Origin: Actinomycetota bacterium | GTDB lineage: Bacteria; Actinomycetota; Acidimicrobiia; Acidimicrobiales; Ilumatobacteraceae | Assembly (NCBI GenBank): GCA_030645495.1 | Contig: JAUSLV010000018.1 | Location: 434,001 to 498,000, forward strand | Direction: 5' to 3' | Length of the DNA stretch: 64,000 nucleotides | In this document: one piece after another, positions 26,093-35,100 of the stretch | Layout: the number at the start of each line of letters is the position of its first letter | Numbering within the stretch: the stretch's first letter is position 1 | Made by a program: the position numbers and the translations under genes | Notes under the pieces: generated by a model | Database searches by the model: none | Told to the model about the DNA's origin: nothing | What the model saw: the letters and a program-made list of their open reading frames with translations, nothing else

Positions 26093-27360
26093 CCACCCTT
26101 CGTGGCTATTGGCCAAGTCGTTGGCCGGCAGAAGATGGCGGGCCCACCCGCCGCCAGGCACCCCTTGGCGGTGGCGGGCTCGGGCTGATCGAACGCAAGG
26201 GCGGCCGCCTGGCGGTCACCTCGCGTACGGCGATCGCGTCCACGATGGTCGTGTTGCGCGATCCCGGCGAGGTGTACCTGTTGTGTCACACGGGCGGTGC
26301 CGGCGCGGTCGCGTGGGTCGAGCAGATTGATCCGATCACGCTGGCGACGGTGCGCCGCTCGCCCGACCTGCCGGGTGGCCCCACGTGGCCGGGTGGCTTG
26401 GCGTGCCACGAGAACGGCTCGCTGTATGTCGTGTTCGGTCGCCATGCTCACCGCCTCAGCCCCGCGCTCGACGTGATCGCCTCCACGCGCCTGCCCCGCG
26501 ATCGGCCGTACAACAGTTTCGTCATCCTTCCCGACGGCCACCTGGCGACGAAAGACTTCGGCGGTCTGCGCGCCGGGCAGACCGAACCCGACGGCATCGG
26601 CGACTCGGAGGTGGTGATCCTCGAACCCGAGTACCTCGACGAAGTGGCCCGCAAAGGAATACCGGAGCCGTCGATCGCCCGGCTCAGCGCCGATGGCAAC
26701 GACATCTACGTGATCGGCGACTCCAGCATGTGGCGGATGCGGTGGGACGGTCGTGCGCTGTCGCTCGATTCCAGCTACCGCGGTCTGTACCGAACGATTC
26801 CCGGCCAGACGTACGGCTGGGACGCCGTGATCGAATCGGGCGCGGCCTGGTTCCTCGACAACGGCGCCGGCACCGAGAAGTACGCAGGAACGTTCAGGGG
26901 CCTGGGTACCAGCCCGGCCCCGCTGCACTTGGTGCACATCAACCTCTCGACTGCGGAAGTGATGCTCACCGACGTGTGCGGGCTGCCCGGCGGCATCGTC
27001 GCCAACCCGCCGGTGCTCGACCCGGTGCGCCGCATGGTGGTTGCCTACGACAGCGGCAACGGGGTCGTGGCCGGCTTCCGTGTCGACACCCGTGGCCGCA
27101 CCAGCCCCCTGTGGCAGCGCGAACTGAACCATGCCGCCCACCCGCTGCGATTCCCCGACACCGGCGAACTGGTGTTGTGCGACTACGACCCGATCAGGCG
27201 CACCGACCAGGTGGTGGTGGTCGACATCGAGACCGGCGACGAACTCGCTCGCGCCGACACGGGTAGCCCGGTGCAGTCGGTGCTGTTCGGCGCCCCCGGA
27301 TTCGGGCGCGACTTCTACATGTGTTCGTTCACCACGGTGAGCCGCTTCTCCGTCGAGTAG
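26089..27360 (+). CDS. Predicted beta-propeller (SMP-30/YncE-like) protein
   Basis: A 423-residue protein with repeated beta-rich units such as YLLCHTGGAGAVAWVEQIDP, GGLACHENGSLYVVFGRHAH, LPDGHLATKDFGG and MVVAYDSGNGVVAGF. This resembles a six-bladed propeller of the SMP-30/NHL kind. There is no signal peptide. The GTG overlaps the sulfatase stop (GTGA), so it is the last gene of the operon. The function is unknown; related propellers are lactonases or binding proteins. The gene converges with the membrane anti-sigma-like gene after 17 bp. Confidence 0.65.
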   Translation: MTTLRGYWPSRWPAEDGGPTRRQAPLGGGGLGLIERKGGRLAVTSRTAIASTMVVLRDPGEVYLLCHTGGAGAVAWVEQIDPITLATVRRSPDLPGGPTWPGGLACHENGSLYVVFGRHAHRLSPALDVIASTRLPRDRPYNSFVILPDGHLATKDFGGLRAGQTEPDGIGDSEVVILEPEYLDEVARKGIPEPSIARLSADGNDIYVIGDSSMWRMRWDGRALSLDSSYRGLYRTIPGQTYGWDAVIESGAAWFLDNGAGTEKYAGTFRGLGTSPAPLHLVHINLSTAEVMLTDVCGLPGGIVANPPVLDPVRRMVVAYDSGNGVVAGFRVDTRGRTSPLWQRELNHAAHPLRFPDTGELVLCDYDPIRRTDQVVVVDIETGDELARADTGSPVQSVLFGAPGFGRDFYMCSFTTVSRFSVE

Positions 27361-27377
27361 GGCAGCGGCGCGTCGGG

Positions 27378-28025
27378 CTACATCGCTTCGCGTTCGTCGT
27401 TGGCGTGCACGACGCGGATCGGGTTGCGGCGCGACGACGGGGTGCTGAGCGGGTCGCGGCGAGCGGGGATCGCCAGCCACCAGATCAGCAGTACGCTGAT
27501 CAGTTCGGGCACGTGCGACACCTCGTTGACCAGCGGCACGGTGCCGTTGGCGAGGTCGACGATCGCGGTCACCAGCAGGGCGCCGGCCAACACGCCGGCC
27601 ACCGGCAGCACCGTGCGCGCTCGCGCCGGGCGCACCGCGGCCACCAGCAGGGCGACGGCGTAGGCGATGCTGAACGCGCCGAGGTGGCGGCCGTCGTGAG
27701 CGTTCGCCTCACCCTCGCCGAGCACGAGGTTCGGTACCGCCATGACCACGATCTCCACGGCGACGACGATCAGCAGGACTCGCACCATGCTCCACTTGCC
27801 GGCGCGGTCGAGCACGGCATTGGTCTTCGCCACGCGTCGCGACAGGTCGGGCATCGCCTCCGCCGGCTGCAAGGCCAGGCGCCGCCGGCTGCCGTCGATC
27901 GCGGCGGCAAAGGTGGAACACGACGGGCAGCGAACCAGGTGCGCGTCGACCAGTCGGTCGTCGATTCCCGGGTCTTCGCCGTCGGCCCGAGCCGAGATGG
28001 CATCCTGCCAGCGTTCGCAGCCCAT
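27378..28025 (-). CDS. Zinc-finger membrane protein, likely anti-sigma factor for the SigC-like sigma
   Basis: A 215-residue protein. The cytoplasmic N-terminus MGCERWQDAISARADGED leads to the zinc-finger anti-sigma motif H29-x3-C33-x2-C36 (DAHLVRCPSC). About four hydrophobic segments follow (MVRVLLIVVAVEIVVMAVP; LGAFSIAYAVALLVAA; VLPVAGVLAGALLVTAIV; LISVLLIWWLAI). This zinc-finger start is typical of proteins next to actinobacterial SigC-like factors. I chose ATG 28025 because it matches the family N-terminus; ATG 28034 is also in frame. It is divergent from the sigma gene, with two palindromes between. Confidence 0.8.
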   Translation of the reverse strand: MGCERWQDAISARADGEDPGIDDRLVDAHLVRCPSCSTFAAAIDGSRRRLALQPAEAMPDLSRRVAKTNAVLDRAGKWSMVRVLLIVVAVEIVVMAVPNLVLGEGEANAHDGRHLGAFSIAYAVALLVAAVRPARARTVLPVAGVLAGALLVTAIVDLANGTVPLVNEVSHVPELISVLLIWWLAIPARRDPLSTPSSRRNPIRVVHANDEREAM

Positions 28026-28042
28026 ATGGATCATGTCGTCGC

Positions 28043-28073
28043 GAACCGTCGTTCGGTTCCCGACAAGTTGTCG
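28043..28073. promoter_or_regulatory. Twin palindromes between the SigC-like sigma gene and its putative anti-sigma gene
   Basis: GAACCG-TCGTT-CGGTTC (28043-28059) and CGACAA-G-TTGTCG (28061-28073) are both perfect inverted repeats, packed in the 78-bp divergent intergenic region. They are good candidate operators controlling both genes. No clear -10 is visible, which would fit an ECF-type autoregulated promoter. Confidence 0.5.
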
Positions 28074-28103
28074 CGAGGCCATCGGACACACCAGACTGGC
28101 CTC

Positions 28104-28628
28104 GTGAGCGAGGTGGACACACTGCTGCCGCTGCTGCATGCGGCTCGTGAGGGTGACGACCGCGCCGTGCGTGAGCTGGTGTCGCGTACGCAGCCGATCG
28201 TGTGGCGGGTGTGCTCCGTGTTGGGTTCGCCGGGTGAGGAAGAAGACCTCGTGCAGGAGACCTACCTGCGTGCGCTGCGGTCGTTCGACTCGTACCGTGG
28301 CGACGCACCTGTTCGCGCCTGGCTGTTGTCGATCGCTCGCCACGTGTGTGCCGATCATGTGCGCAAGCGCGCCCGGCAGCGGCGCCTGCACGATCGTCTT
28401 TCGCGTGTGGCCGGCACCGATCAGGCCCCCGACTCCGAGGCGATCGACCAGTTGCTCGTGGCGTTGCTGCCCGATCAGCGTGAGGCGTTCGAGCTCACAC
28501 AGCTGGTGGGCCTGTCGTACGAAGAGGCGGCCGACATGATGGGTTGCCCCGTTGGCACGGTGCGGTCACGTGTCGCTCGCGCCAGGGTGGCGCTCGTCGC
28601 CGCCGTGCGCGCCGCCGAAGCCGTCTGA
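28104..28628 (+). CDS. SigC-like ECF RNA polymerase sigma factor
   Basis: A 174-residue ECF sigma factor. Region 2 is IVWRVCSVLGSPGEEEDLVQ then ETYLRALRSFDSYRGDAPVRAWLLSIARHVCADHVRKRARQRR (given in blocks). Region 4 is LLPDQREAFELTQLVGLSYE then EAADMMGCPVGTVRSRVARAR. The WLLSIARHV.ADH and LTQLvGLSYe.AA...GCPVGTvRSRVARAR blocks strongly resemble mycobacterial SigC. SigC-type loci in actinobacteria are often linked to copper handling, but no copper gene is adjacent here. The GTG at 28104 gives the family N-terminus. Its last 63 bp overlap the end of the GGDEF gene on the other strand. Confidence 0.88.
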   Translation: MSEVDTLLPLLHAAREGDDRAVRELVSRTQPIVWRVCSVLGSPGEEEDLVQETYLRALRSFDSYRGDAPVRAWLLSIARHVCADHVRKRARQRRLHDRLSRVAGTDQAPDSEAIDQLLVALLPDQREAFELTQLVGLSYEEAADMMGCPVGTVRSRVARARVALVAAVRAAEAV

Positions 28629-30050
28629 GCCCTGCCCGGCGTGGTCGCGGCCCGAGCCGGCGATCACACTGCGGTCGCGGCCGAGGCGCTTGGCAACGTA
28701 CAGCGCCTCGTCGGCTCGGGTGTAGAGATCGCTCGGCTCGTGAGCCGCGTTGAACGCCACGCCGATCGACACGGGTGTACCGACGCGGCGCGCTGAGTCG
28801 GAGAGCCGTTGCGCCACCGCCAGCGCTTCGTCCTCGGTGGCCACGGCGACGATCGCGGCGAACTCGTCACCACCGATCCGGAACAGGGCGTCATCGGCGC
28901 TGACCGCGACGCCGAGCGCTGCTGCCAGATCGCGCAGCACTTGGTCGCCGTGCTCGTGACCGTGGTTGTCGTTGACGTGTTTGAAGTGGTCGACGTCGAT
29001 CGCCAGCACGGCGTACGTGTCGTGGTGGTGGCGCGCGTGGTGCAGCGCTTCACCGAACGACACATGGTGCCCGAGGCCGGTGAGCGGGTCGCGGCGAGTC
29101 ATGTCGCGCAACGACGCGAGGTGGCGCGCGTTGCTGAGCGCGCTGCTGGCGAGGCTGCCCAGCAGTTCCATCTGCTCGACGGTCTCGGTGGCGGGCACCG
29201 ACCCGCGGCGATCGGTGACCATGATGTAGCCGAGCTGTTCATCACCTCGCGCGATCGCAGTCACCACTACCGAGCCGAGCCCAGCCCGCCGCAGCGCATC
29301 CGAACCGGGGAACCACTCGTCCTCGACGGCGCCGACGGTGTACACCGAGAGCGGCCCGTCCATCCACTCGCCGATCGCCGCGAGGCTGTGCTGCGAGAGT
29401 GCTGCGAGTTGTTCGGCCAGTGCTCCGCGAGCGACCGCGGGAGCGAATCCCGAGGCCCGGTTGCCGATGACCACCATCCCGGTATCGGCTCCGGAGAGCG
29501 CGAGGGCAGTGTCGAGCGTGACCTCGAACAGGTCGGCTTCGTTGTCGAGGTCGACCAGCCGAGTGGCCTGGTCGGCGACGAACTGCCAACCCGTCGGCTG
29601 CGGAATGCCACCCAGTTCGGCCATTCGGGTGGAGAAGACGGCAGCAACGGCTGCCGCCACGTCGGCGGTGTCGGCCGGCAACGGTGTCGGCGACTCGATG
29701 TTGACCGCGCCCACCGTGGAGCCGTCGAGGAAGATCGGCACGCACGCCTCGTGCTCGACGCGGTCAGAGGCCGGCAGGTAGATGTCGCTCGTGCGCACGT
29801 CCACGACGTGGGGCTCGCCGCTGCGCACGGTGGCCGAGATGATCCCTGCCAGCGGGGGGAAGCCGTCGCGGACCTGGAAGTAGCCGCTGGCCCCGAAACA
29901 CCGCAACCGTCCCGAGCGCACGAGGTACACGCTGGGCAGCGGAAAGCCCATCGCCACAAGGTGATCGCACACCGTCTGGGCGCACGCGGTGAGGCTGGAG
30001 GCGCGTTGCAGTTGTTTGCGGAGGTGGTCGAGATCTCGATTCACTGCCAT
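28566..30050 (-). CDS. GAF-GGDEF diguanylate cyclase
   Basis: A 494-residue cytoplasmic signalling protein. Two GAF-like sensor regions (about residues 10-150 and 160-310) precede a GGDEF domain (about 320-470): RDPLTGLGHHVSFGEALHHA, LAIDVDHFKHVNDNHGHEHG and an intact GGDEF in LFRIGGDEFAAIVAVA. The Asp/Asn/Lys residues needed for GTP and metal binding are visible, so it should make cyclic di-GMP. The RxxD inhibitory site five residues upstream is absent (SADD), so product inhibition is probably missing. The last 21 codons overlap the sigma gene in antisense. It may counterbalance or cooperate with the GGDEF-EAL protein 2 kb away. Confidence 0.88.
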   Translation of the reverse strand: MAVNRDLDHLRKQLQRASSLTACAQTVCDHLVAMGFPLPSVYLVRSGRLRCFGASGYFQVRDGFPPLAGIISATVRSGEPHVVDVRTSDIYLPASDRVEHEACVPIFLDGSTVGAVNIESPTPLPADTADVAAAVAAVFSTRMAELGGIPQPTGWQFVADQATRLVDLDNEADLFEVTLDTALALSGADTGMVVIGNRASGFAPAVARGALAEQLAALSQHSLAAIGEWMDGPLSVYTVGAVEDEWFPGSDALRRAGLGSVVVTAIARGDEQLGYIMVTDRRGSVPATETVEQMELLGSLASSALSNARHLASLRDMTRRDPLTGLGHHVSFGEALHHARHHHDTYAVLAIDVDHFKHVNDNHGHEHGDQVLRDLAAALGVAVSADDALFRIGGDEFAAIVAVATEDEALAVAQRLSDSARRVGTPVSIGVAFNAAHEPSDLYTRADEALYVAKRLGRDRSVIAGSGRDHAGQGSDGFGGAHGGDERHPGASDT

Positions 30051-30190
30051 TGCATCGGCACGCTCGCGTTGTTGAATGAGGAGTGCTGACCGGCTTCGTG
30101 GTCGTCATCCAGCCTGCCGGGCGGTTCAGCGCCCTGTGTGCAACCTAGAGTGCGCGCACAGCGCGGCCGACGCGCCAGGATGGGGCGGTG

Positions 30191-30916
30191 ATGGGTCGGA
30201 CTCAGCGGGAGACGTCGATCGACACCGGGGCGCTGTACCTCACCGTGCACCGCGAGTTCGCTCGGCTGCTGGACTCGCTGACGCCGGCCCAGCTCCAGAC
30301 GGTCGTCCCAGCGGCCCCGCAGTGGTGCGTACGTGACGTGGCCGCCCACGTGGTGGGGCTGGCAGCGGCATTGAACGCGCAGCACCTCCCGGCGGCCGAC
30401 GACGAGGGCGGCACCGCGTGGGCCGCGGGCCACATCGCCGCGCGAGCAGAGACGTCGGTGCCCGAACTGCTGGCGGAGTGGGATCGCGAGGCGCCGGCCT
30501 TCGCGGACGGCTTGCGGCTGTTCGGCTACGAGTTCGGGTGCCATTTCGTGGCCGATCTGCTGGTGCACATGCACGATGTGCAGGCCGCGCTCGGCCTGCC
30601 GCCGTACGCCGACCCGGTTGCGCTGGTGGTCGCACTCGACCACTACTGCGACCACCTCGGCGGCCTGTTGGCTGCAGCCGGATGGGGAATGGTCGTCGTC
30701 GACAGCAGCGACGGCGAGGTTCGGTCGGTGGGCGTTGGCGCCGAACGCGCCCGGGTTGCAGGCTCGCCCTACGACCTGCTGCGCAGCTTCAGCGCTCGGC
30801 GGAGCGAACGTCAGGTGCGCTCACTCGCATGGACGGGCGATGTGGACGCGTTCGTGGCGTTCCTGCGCGACTGTTGGTCAGGTGGCTACTCGCTGCCGCT
30901 GGCCGACCAACCGTGA
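30191..30916 (+). CDS. Maleylpyruvate isomerase-family, mycothiol-dependent (DinB-fold) protein
   Basis: A 241-residue protein with an MDMPI/DinB-like N-terminal helical bundle (FARLLDSLTPAQLQTVVPAA, WCVRDVAAHVVGLAAALN) and the metal-site histidine region CHFVADLLVHMHDVQAALG. Members use mycothiol for isomerase or transferase reactions. ATG 30191 is preceded by GGGGCGG; a GTG one codon earlier is equally possible. A -10-like TAGAGT lies at 30146-30151. It stands alone and converges with the VOC gene after 7 bp. Confidence 0.8.
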   Translation: MGRTQRETSIDTGALYLTVHREFARLLDSLTPAQLQTVVPAAPQWCVRDVAAHVVGLAAALNAQHLPAADDEGGTAWAAGHIAARAETSVPELLAEWDREAPAFADGLRLFGYEFGCHFVADLLVHMHDVQAALGLPPYADPVALVVALDHYCDHLGGLLAAAGWGMVVVDSSDGEVRSVGVGAERARVAGSPYDLLRSFSARRSERQVRSLAWTGDVDAFVAFLRDCWSGGYSLPLADQP

Positions 30917-30923
30917 TGCTGCG

Positions 30924-31304
30924 TCAGTAGTGGCGCAGCTCCACCACGGCACCGTCGGGGTCGCGCACGTACAGCGAGGTGCCCATGCCGCGTGCTCCGT
31001 AGCGCGGCACCGGCCCTTCCAGCACGTGCAAGCGGCCGCTCTGCGCAAGTGTGTCGAGGTCGGTGGTCCGCACGACGAGGCAGAAGTGCTCGAGCCGGCC
31101 GTCGTCGGTGCTGCCGGGCACGAGGTCGATGATCGTGTCGGCGCCGACCCGAACGGATGGGAATGGTGCGGTGCCCGCTCGCCACTCGTCGACGCGTACC
31201 GCGGCGAGGCCCAGTACGTCGAGGTACCACGCGAGCGTGGTCGCCACATCGGCACACTTCAGCACGATGTGATCGAGCGCGGTGACCTGCACGACCGGCT
31301 TCAC
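30924..31304 (-). CDS. VOC-family (glyoxalase/dioxygenase fold) protein
   Basis: A 126-residue single vicinal-oxygen-chelate unit. TALDHIVLKCADVATTLAWY is the first metal-histidine strand-helix, LEHFCLVVRTTDLDTL the second half, and MGTSLYVRDPDGAVVELRHY the terminal strand with the glutamate ligand. Such proteins are isomerases, lyases, dioxygenases or resistance proteins. The frame extends upstream to 31430, but GTG 31304 is preferred. It starts directly before the conserved region and lies 6 nt after TACGAT on the minus strand. It is back to back with the crotonase gene. Confidence 0.82.
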   Translation of the reverse strand: MKPVVQVTALDHIVLKCADVATTLAWYLDVLGLAAVRVDEWRAGTAPFPSVRVGADTIIDLVPGSTDDGRLEHFCLVVRTTDLDTLAQSGRLHVLEGPVPRYGARGMGTSLYVRDPDGAVVELRHY

Positions 31305-31344
31305 GAACTCATCGTAGGCGCACTCCGCACATAGGATCGCGCCC
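31305..31344. promoter_or_regulatory. Compact divergent pair of leaderless-type -10 elements
   Basis: The 40 bp between the VOC and crotonase start codons contain TACGAT (31311-31316, minus strand, 6 nt from GTG 31304) and TAGGAT (31332-31337, plus strand, 7 nt from ATG 31345). Both genes are probably transcribed from their start codons without a 5' UTR. Confidence 0.6.
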
Positions 31345-32103
31345 ATGTCCGCACCACTCGTGGAGACCACTCGCGACGGCCATGTGCTCGTCATCTCGCT
31401 GCGGCGGGAGGACAAACGCAACGCCATCAACGTGGCGCTCGCGTATGCGCTCGACGAGGCGCTGAACCTGCTCGACGATGATCACGAGCTGTGGGCCGGT
31501 GTGCTCACCGGCACGCCGAAGGTGTTCTCCGCGGGCAGCGACATCGCCGACCGGGGCGACTACCGCACACCTCGCGGCGGCGAGTACGGCATCATCCGGC
31601 GAGTGCGGCGAAAGCCGTTGATCGCCGCTGTGGAAGGGCCTGCGCTCGGTGGCGGGATGGAGATCGCGCTGGCGTGCGACCTGGTCGTTGCCGCGCGCAC
31701 CGCGGTGTTCGGCCTGCCGGAGGTGCGCCGCGGGCTGCTGCCCACCTCGGCCGGGTTGTTCCGTGCCCCCAACGCGCTCCCGCTCAACCTTGCTCGCGAG
31801 TTGATCCTGCTGGGTGATCCGATCAGTGCCGAGCGCGCCCACGCCGCGGGGTTCGTCAACGCGCTGGCCGACGAAGGTGGCGCGCTCTCCGTCGCCCTGG
31901 CGATGGCGCAGCGGATCTGCAGCAACGGGCCGGTTGCGGTGCAGGCCTGCGTGGCCGCGATCAACGGTTTGCTCGCCGACGGTGACGAGGCTGGGTGGGC
32001 AGCCACCGCCCGGGCAACCGAGGCGATTCTCGCGTCGGACGACATGAAGGAGGGCGTGCAGGCGTTCTTCGAGAAACGCACCCCGCAGTGGAAGGGGCGC
32101 TAG
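31345..32103 (+). CDS. Enoyl-CoA hydratase/isomerase (crotonase family)
   Basis: A 252-residue crotonase. Landmarks are LVISLRREDKRNAINVALAY, FSAGSDIADRGDY (oxyanion hole), the second oxyanion-hole and catalytic loop EGPALGGGMEIALACDLVVA with FGLPEVRRGLLPTSAG, and the C-terminal GVQAFFEKRTPQWKG. The glutamate of FGLPEV matches a typical hydratase catalytic residue. Substrate chain length is not predictable. The gene is monocistronic by position and is followed by a strong hairpin/palindrome. Confidence 0.9.
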   Translation: MSAPLVETTRDGHVLVISLRREDKRNAINVALAYALDEALNLLDDDHELWAGVLTGTPKVFSAGSDIADRGDYRTPRGGEYGIIRRVRRKPLIAAVEGPALGGGMEIALACDLVVAARTAVFGLPEVRRGLLPTSAGLFRAPNALPLNLARELILLGDPISAERAHAAGFVNALADEGGALSVALAMAQRICSNGPVAVQACVAAINGLLADGDEAGWAATARATEAILASDDMKEGVQAFFEKRTPQWKGR

Positions 32104-32107
32104 CAGG

Positions 32108-32145
32108 CCCCTGACCAGGGTTTACCCTGGTAGGGGCCGTATCGT
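32108..32145 (+). promoter_or_regulatory. Strong palindrome and -10 upstream of the CheB-CheR-GGDEF-EAL gene
   Basis: ACCAGGG-TTTA-CCCTGGT (32114-32131) is a perfect 7-bp inverted repeat. It extends to 12 bp with one bulged G (CCCCT at 32108-32112 pairs with AGGGG at 32132-32136). A -10-like TATCGT follows at 32140-32145, so the palindrome covers the -35 region and would suit a repressor. It also follows the crotonase stop by 4 bp and could serve as that gene's terminator. Confidence 0.55.
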
Positions 32146-32169
32146 GGCATCGAGAGACGGGAGCTGAGC

Positions 32170-35100
32170 GTGTCCGAGCGAAAGACAGTCGCCCCCGTCC
32201 ACGTCGACGCACCAGGGAACGTGCTCACTGCCGTGGTCGGCATCGGTTCGTCAGCGGGCGGGCTGCAAGCACTCACCGAACTCGTTGCCGGCCTGGTGCC
32301 AGGCGCTGGCACTGCCTACGTCGTGGCCCAGCACCTGGCCCCCGACCACCCCAGCGTGCTCGTCGAGCTGCTGGGCAGGGCGACGCGCCTCGCGGTGCAA
32401 ACCGCGCAGGATGGCGCCGTGCTGCGACCCGATGTGGTGGTAGTGGCACCACCCCGATACGACATCGCGGTGGAGGGTGACCGGCTGAAGGTGTTCGAAC
32501 CCGACGAGCGGGTGGCGCCGTGCCCCAGCGTGGATGCGTTGTTCGAGTCGATCGCTCGGTCGTGGGGCGTCAAGGGTGTGGCCGTGGTGCTGTCGGGCAC
32601 AGGTGTCGACGGGTCACAGGGCATGCGTTCAATTCATTCCCAGGGCGGCCTGACGATCGCCCAAGCCCCGGAGACTGCCAGATTCGACTCGATGCCACGG
32701 GCAGCGATCGCCCTGGGCGGTGCCGATCTGGTGCTCGCGGCTGGTGCGATCGGCGAGCGGTTGTCGGCCTTGGGTCGATCGGGTCCGTGGCCGCAAGTCC
32801 CACTGCTCGGGTCGCAGCCGGAGGTGCTGACCACGGTGTCGGCCCGCTTGAAGCGCGTGCTGGGCATCGACTTCTCCCAGTACAAGGAGAACACGCTGCA
32901 GCGACAGCTGCAGCGGCGGATGGCGGTTCGCCTGGTCGACACGATCGACGACTACCTGCCGATCCTGGAGGCCGACGCATCGGAAGCGCATTTGCTCGCG
33001 CGTCACCTGCTGGTGACGGTCACGTCGTTCTTCCGCGACCCCGAAGCCTTCGCCGCGCTCGCCGCACGACTCAGCGAGCTGGTGCGTTCGCGCTCGTCTG
33101 CGGAACAGCTGCGCGTCTGGGTGCCCGGTTGCGCGACCGGCGAAGAGTTGTACTCGCTGGCGATGCTGTGCAGCGAGGCGTTGGGGCGACCTGAGGCGCT
33201 CGGCCAGCAGCTCAAGATCTTCGGTACCGACCTCGACGAGACCAGCCTGGCGGCCGCCCGCCGTGGCGTGTATCCCCTCTCGGCCGCAGAGCAGATTCCC
33301 GGCGATCTGCGTGCCCACTACACCACCGAGACAGCGGCCGGGCTGGAGATGTCGCCGAGGCTGCGCGACTGCGCCGTGTTCGCCCGGCACAACGTGGGCG
33401 AGAACCCGCCCTTCCCGCGAATGGATCTCGTGTCGTTCCGCAACACCCTGATCTACTTCACCACACCGCTGCAGGACCGCGTGCTGAACCTGTTGCGGTA
33501 CTCGCTGGTACCGGGTGGGTTGTTGTTCCTGGGGAAGTCCGAGACGCTGGGTGCCGCCAGCGCCGGCTTTCTCGTCCTCGATCGTGAACACAAGATCTTC
33601 GAACACGTGGCCGACGATCGGTCGCCGCTCACTCCGTCGCGACCGGCGCGGCCGGCATCGTTCGCGACGCCGCTGCTCGCACCCAGGCGACTACTCGGGG
33701 AGCGCCACGACGCTCCGGAAGACCACGTGACGCTGCTCGAGTCGCTGATGAGGGCGGTGGCCCAGCCATGCCTCGTGCTCGACGAGAACCTCGACCTGGT
33801 GGAAGTAGTCGGCGACGTGTCGCCCTACTGTCGGGTGCCGGAAGGGCCGTTGCTGACGTCGGCGGGTGCGTTCCTGCGGGCCGAACTGCAGGCGGAGGCT
33901 CGTGCCCTGCTGGTGATGGTGCATTCCGGTGGTGCCCCGGCCGGAGGTCGCCCGATCCGGATGATCGGTTCCGACGTCGTCGTACAGATGGACGCGCGGT
34001 CATTGATGGTGAACGGCCGGGGGCTCGCGGTGCTCACGTTCGTGCGGGTCGACACCGAGCACGCTGCGCAGGCGGTGACCGGGGAGCGCGACGAGCGTCT
34101 CGACCGTGAGTTCGAGCGCTTGGAGCGCGAGCTGATCGCGACGCAAGACTCGCTGCGGAACACCATCGCCCAGCTGGAGGCGGTCAACGAGGAGCTGGAG
34201 ACGTCGTCGGAGGAGCTGCAGGCAGCGTCGGAAGAGCTGCAAGCGTCGAACGAAGAGTTGGAGGCGACGAACGAGGAGCTGCGGGCGACGAACGAGGAGC
34301 TGGTGGGTCTCAACCAGCTGTTGCGCGCCCGTGCCGACGAGCAAAGCGCGCTGAACACCGACCTCGAGAACATCCAGAGCGCATCCAATCAGGGCATGGT
34401 GATCGTCGACCTCGACATGCGTGTCACGCGGTTCACCCCCCTCGCCGTGCGCCTGTTCGCGCTGCTCGCCGACGACATCGGGGCGCCATTGCTCTCGGCG
34501 CCCACGACGGCTCAGATCCCCGGGTTGGAAGCGGCGCTACGCGGTGTGCTGGCCGGCGAACCGCGCTGCACGCTGGAGGCGTCGACCCTCGAGCAGTCGT
34601 ATCTGGTGAGCATCGCTCCGTACCAGGATCGCACCGGTCTGCGCCGGGGTGCCGTCCTGACGTTGTCCGACATCACTGAGGTGGTCACGTTGCGGCGCAC
34701 CGCCCAACGGGCGCTCGGCGACTTCACCAAGGTGACGAATGCGTTGGAAGAGGCCGTGTGGAAGCGCGACCCCACGATGCGCGAGCTGCAGTACATCAGC
34801 GATCCGATCCTGTCCGTCACGGGCTGGTCGGCGGCGGAGCTGATGGTGCAACCTCACCTGCTCGACGATGGCATCGTCGTCGAGGATCGCGCCCGGGTGC
34901 AGGCCGCCCGTGCCAACACCGACGCGTGGTCGGTGGAGTACCGGATCACCACCCGCGACGGGCGCGACCGGTGGGTGCGCGAGTCGGCAGTGCCGATGCT
35001 GGGCGGTGACGAGCCGATGGTGGTGGGCACCATGGCCAACATCTCCGATCGTGTCGCGGCGCAAACCGAGGCGAGCGATCTGTCGCTCGTGTTCGAAGCG

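Noticed and set aside
28566-28628. GGDEF gene tail as a frameshift artefact
   Set aside because: The overlap looks odd, but codons are ordinary and both frames end with clean stops. I keep both genes as read and list the overlap as a finding.
34180-34320. Repetitive GAGGAGCTG-like DNA
   Set aside because: It encodes the EELxAxNEEL heptads of a coiled coil inside the CheB-CheR-PAS protein, so it is a protein repeat and not a DNA element.
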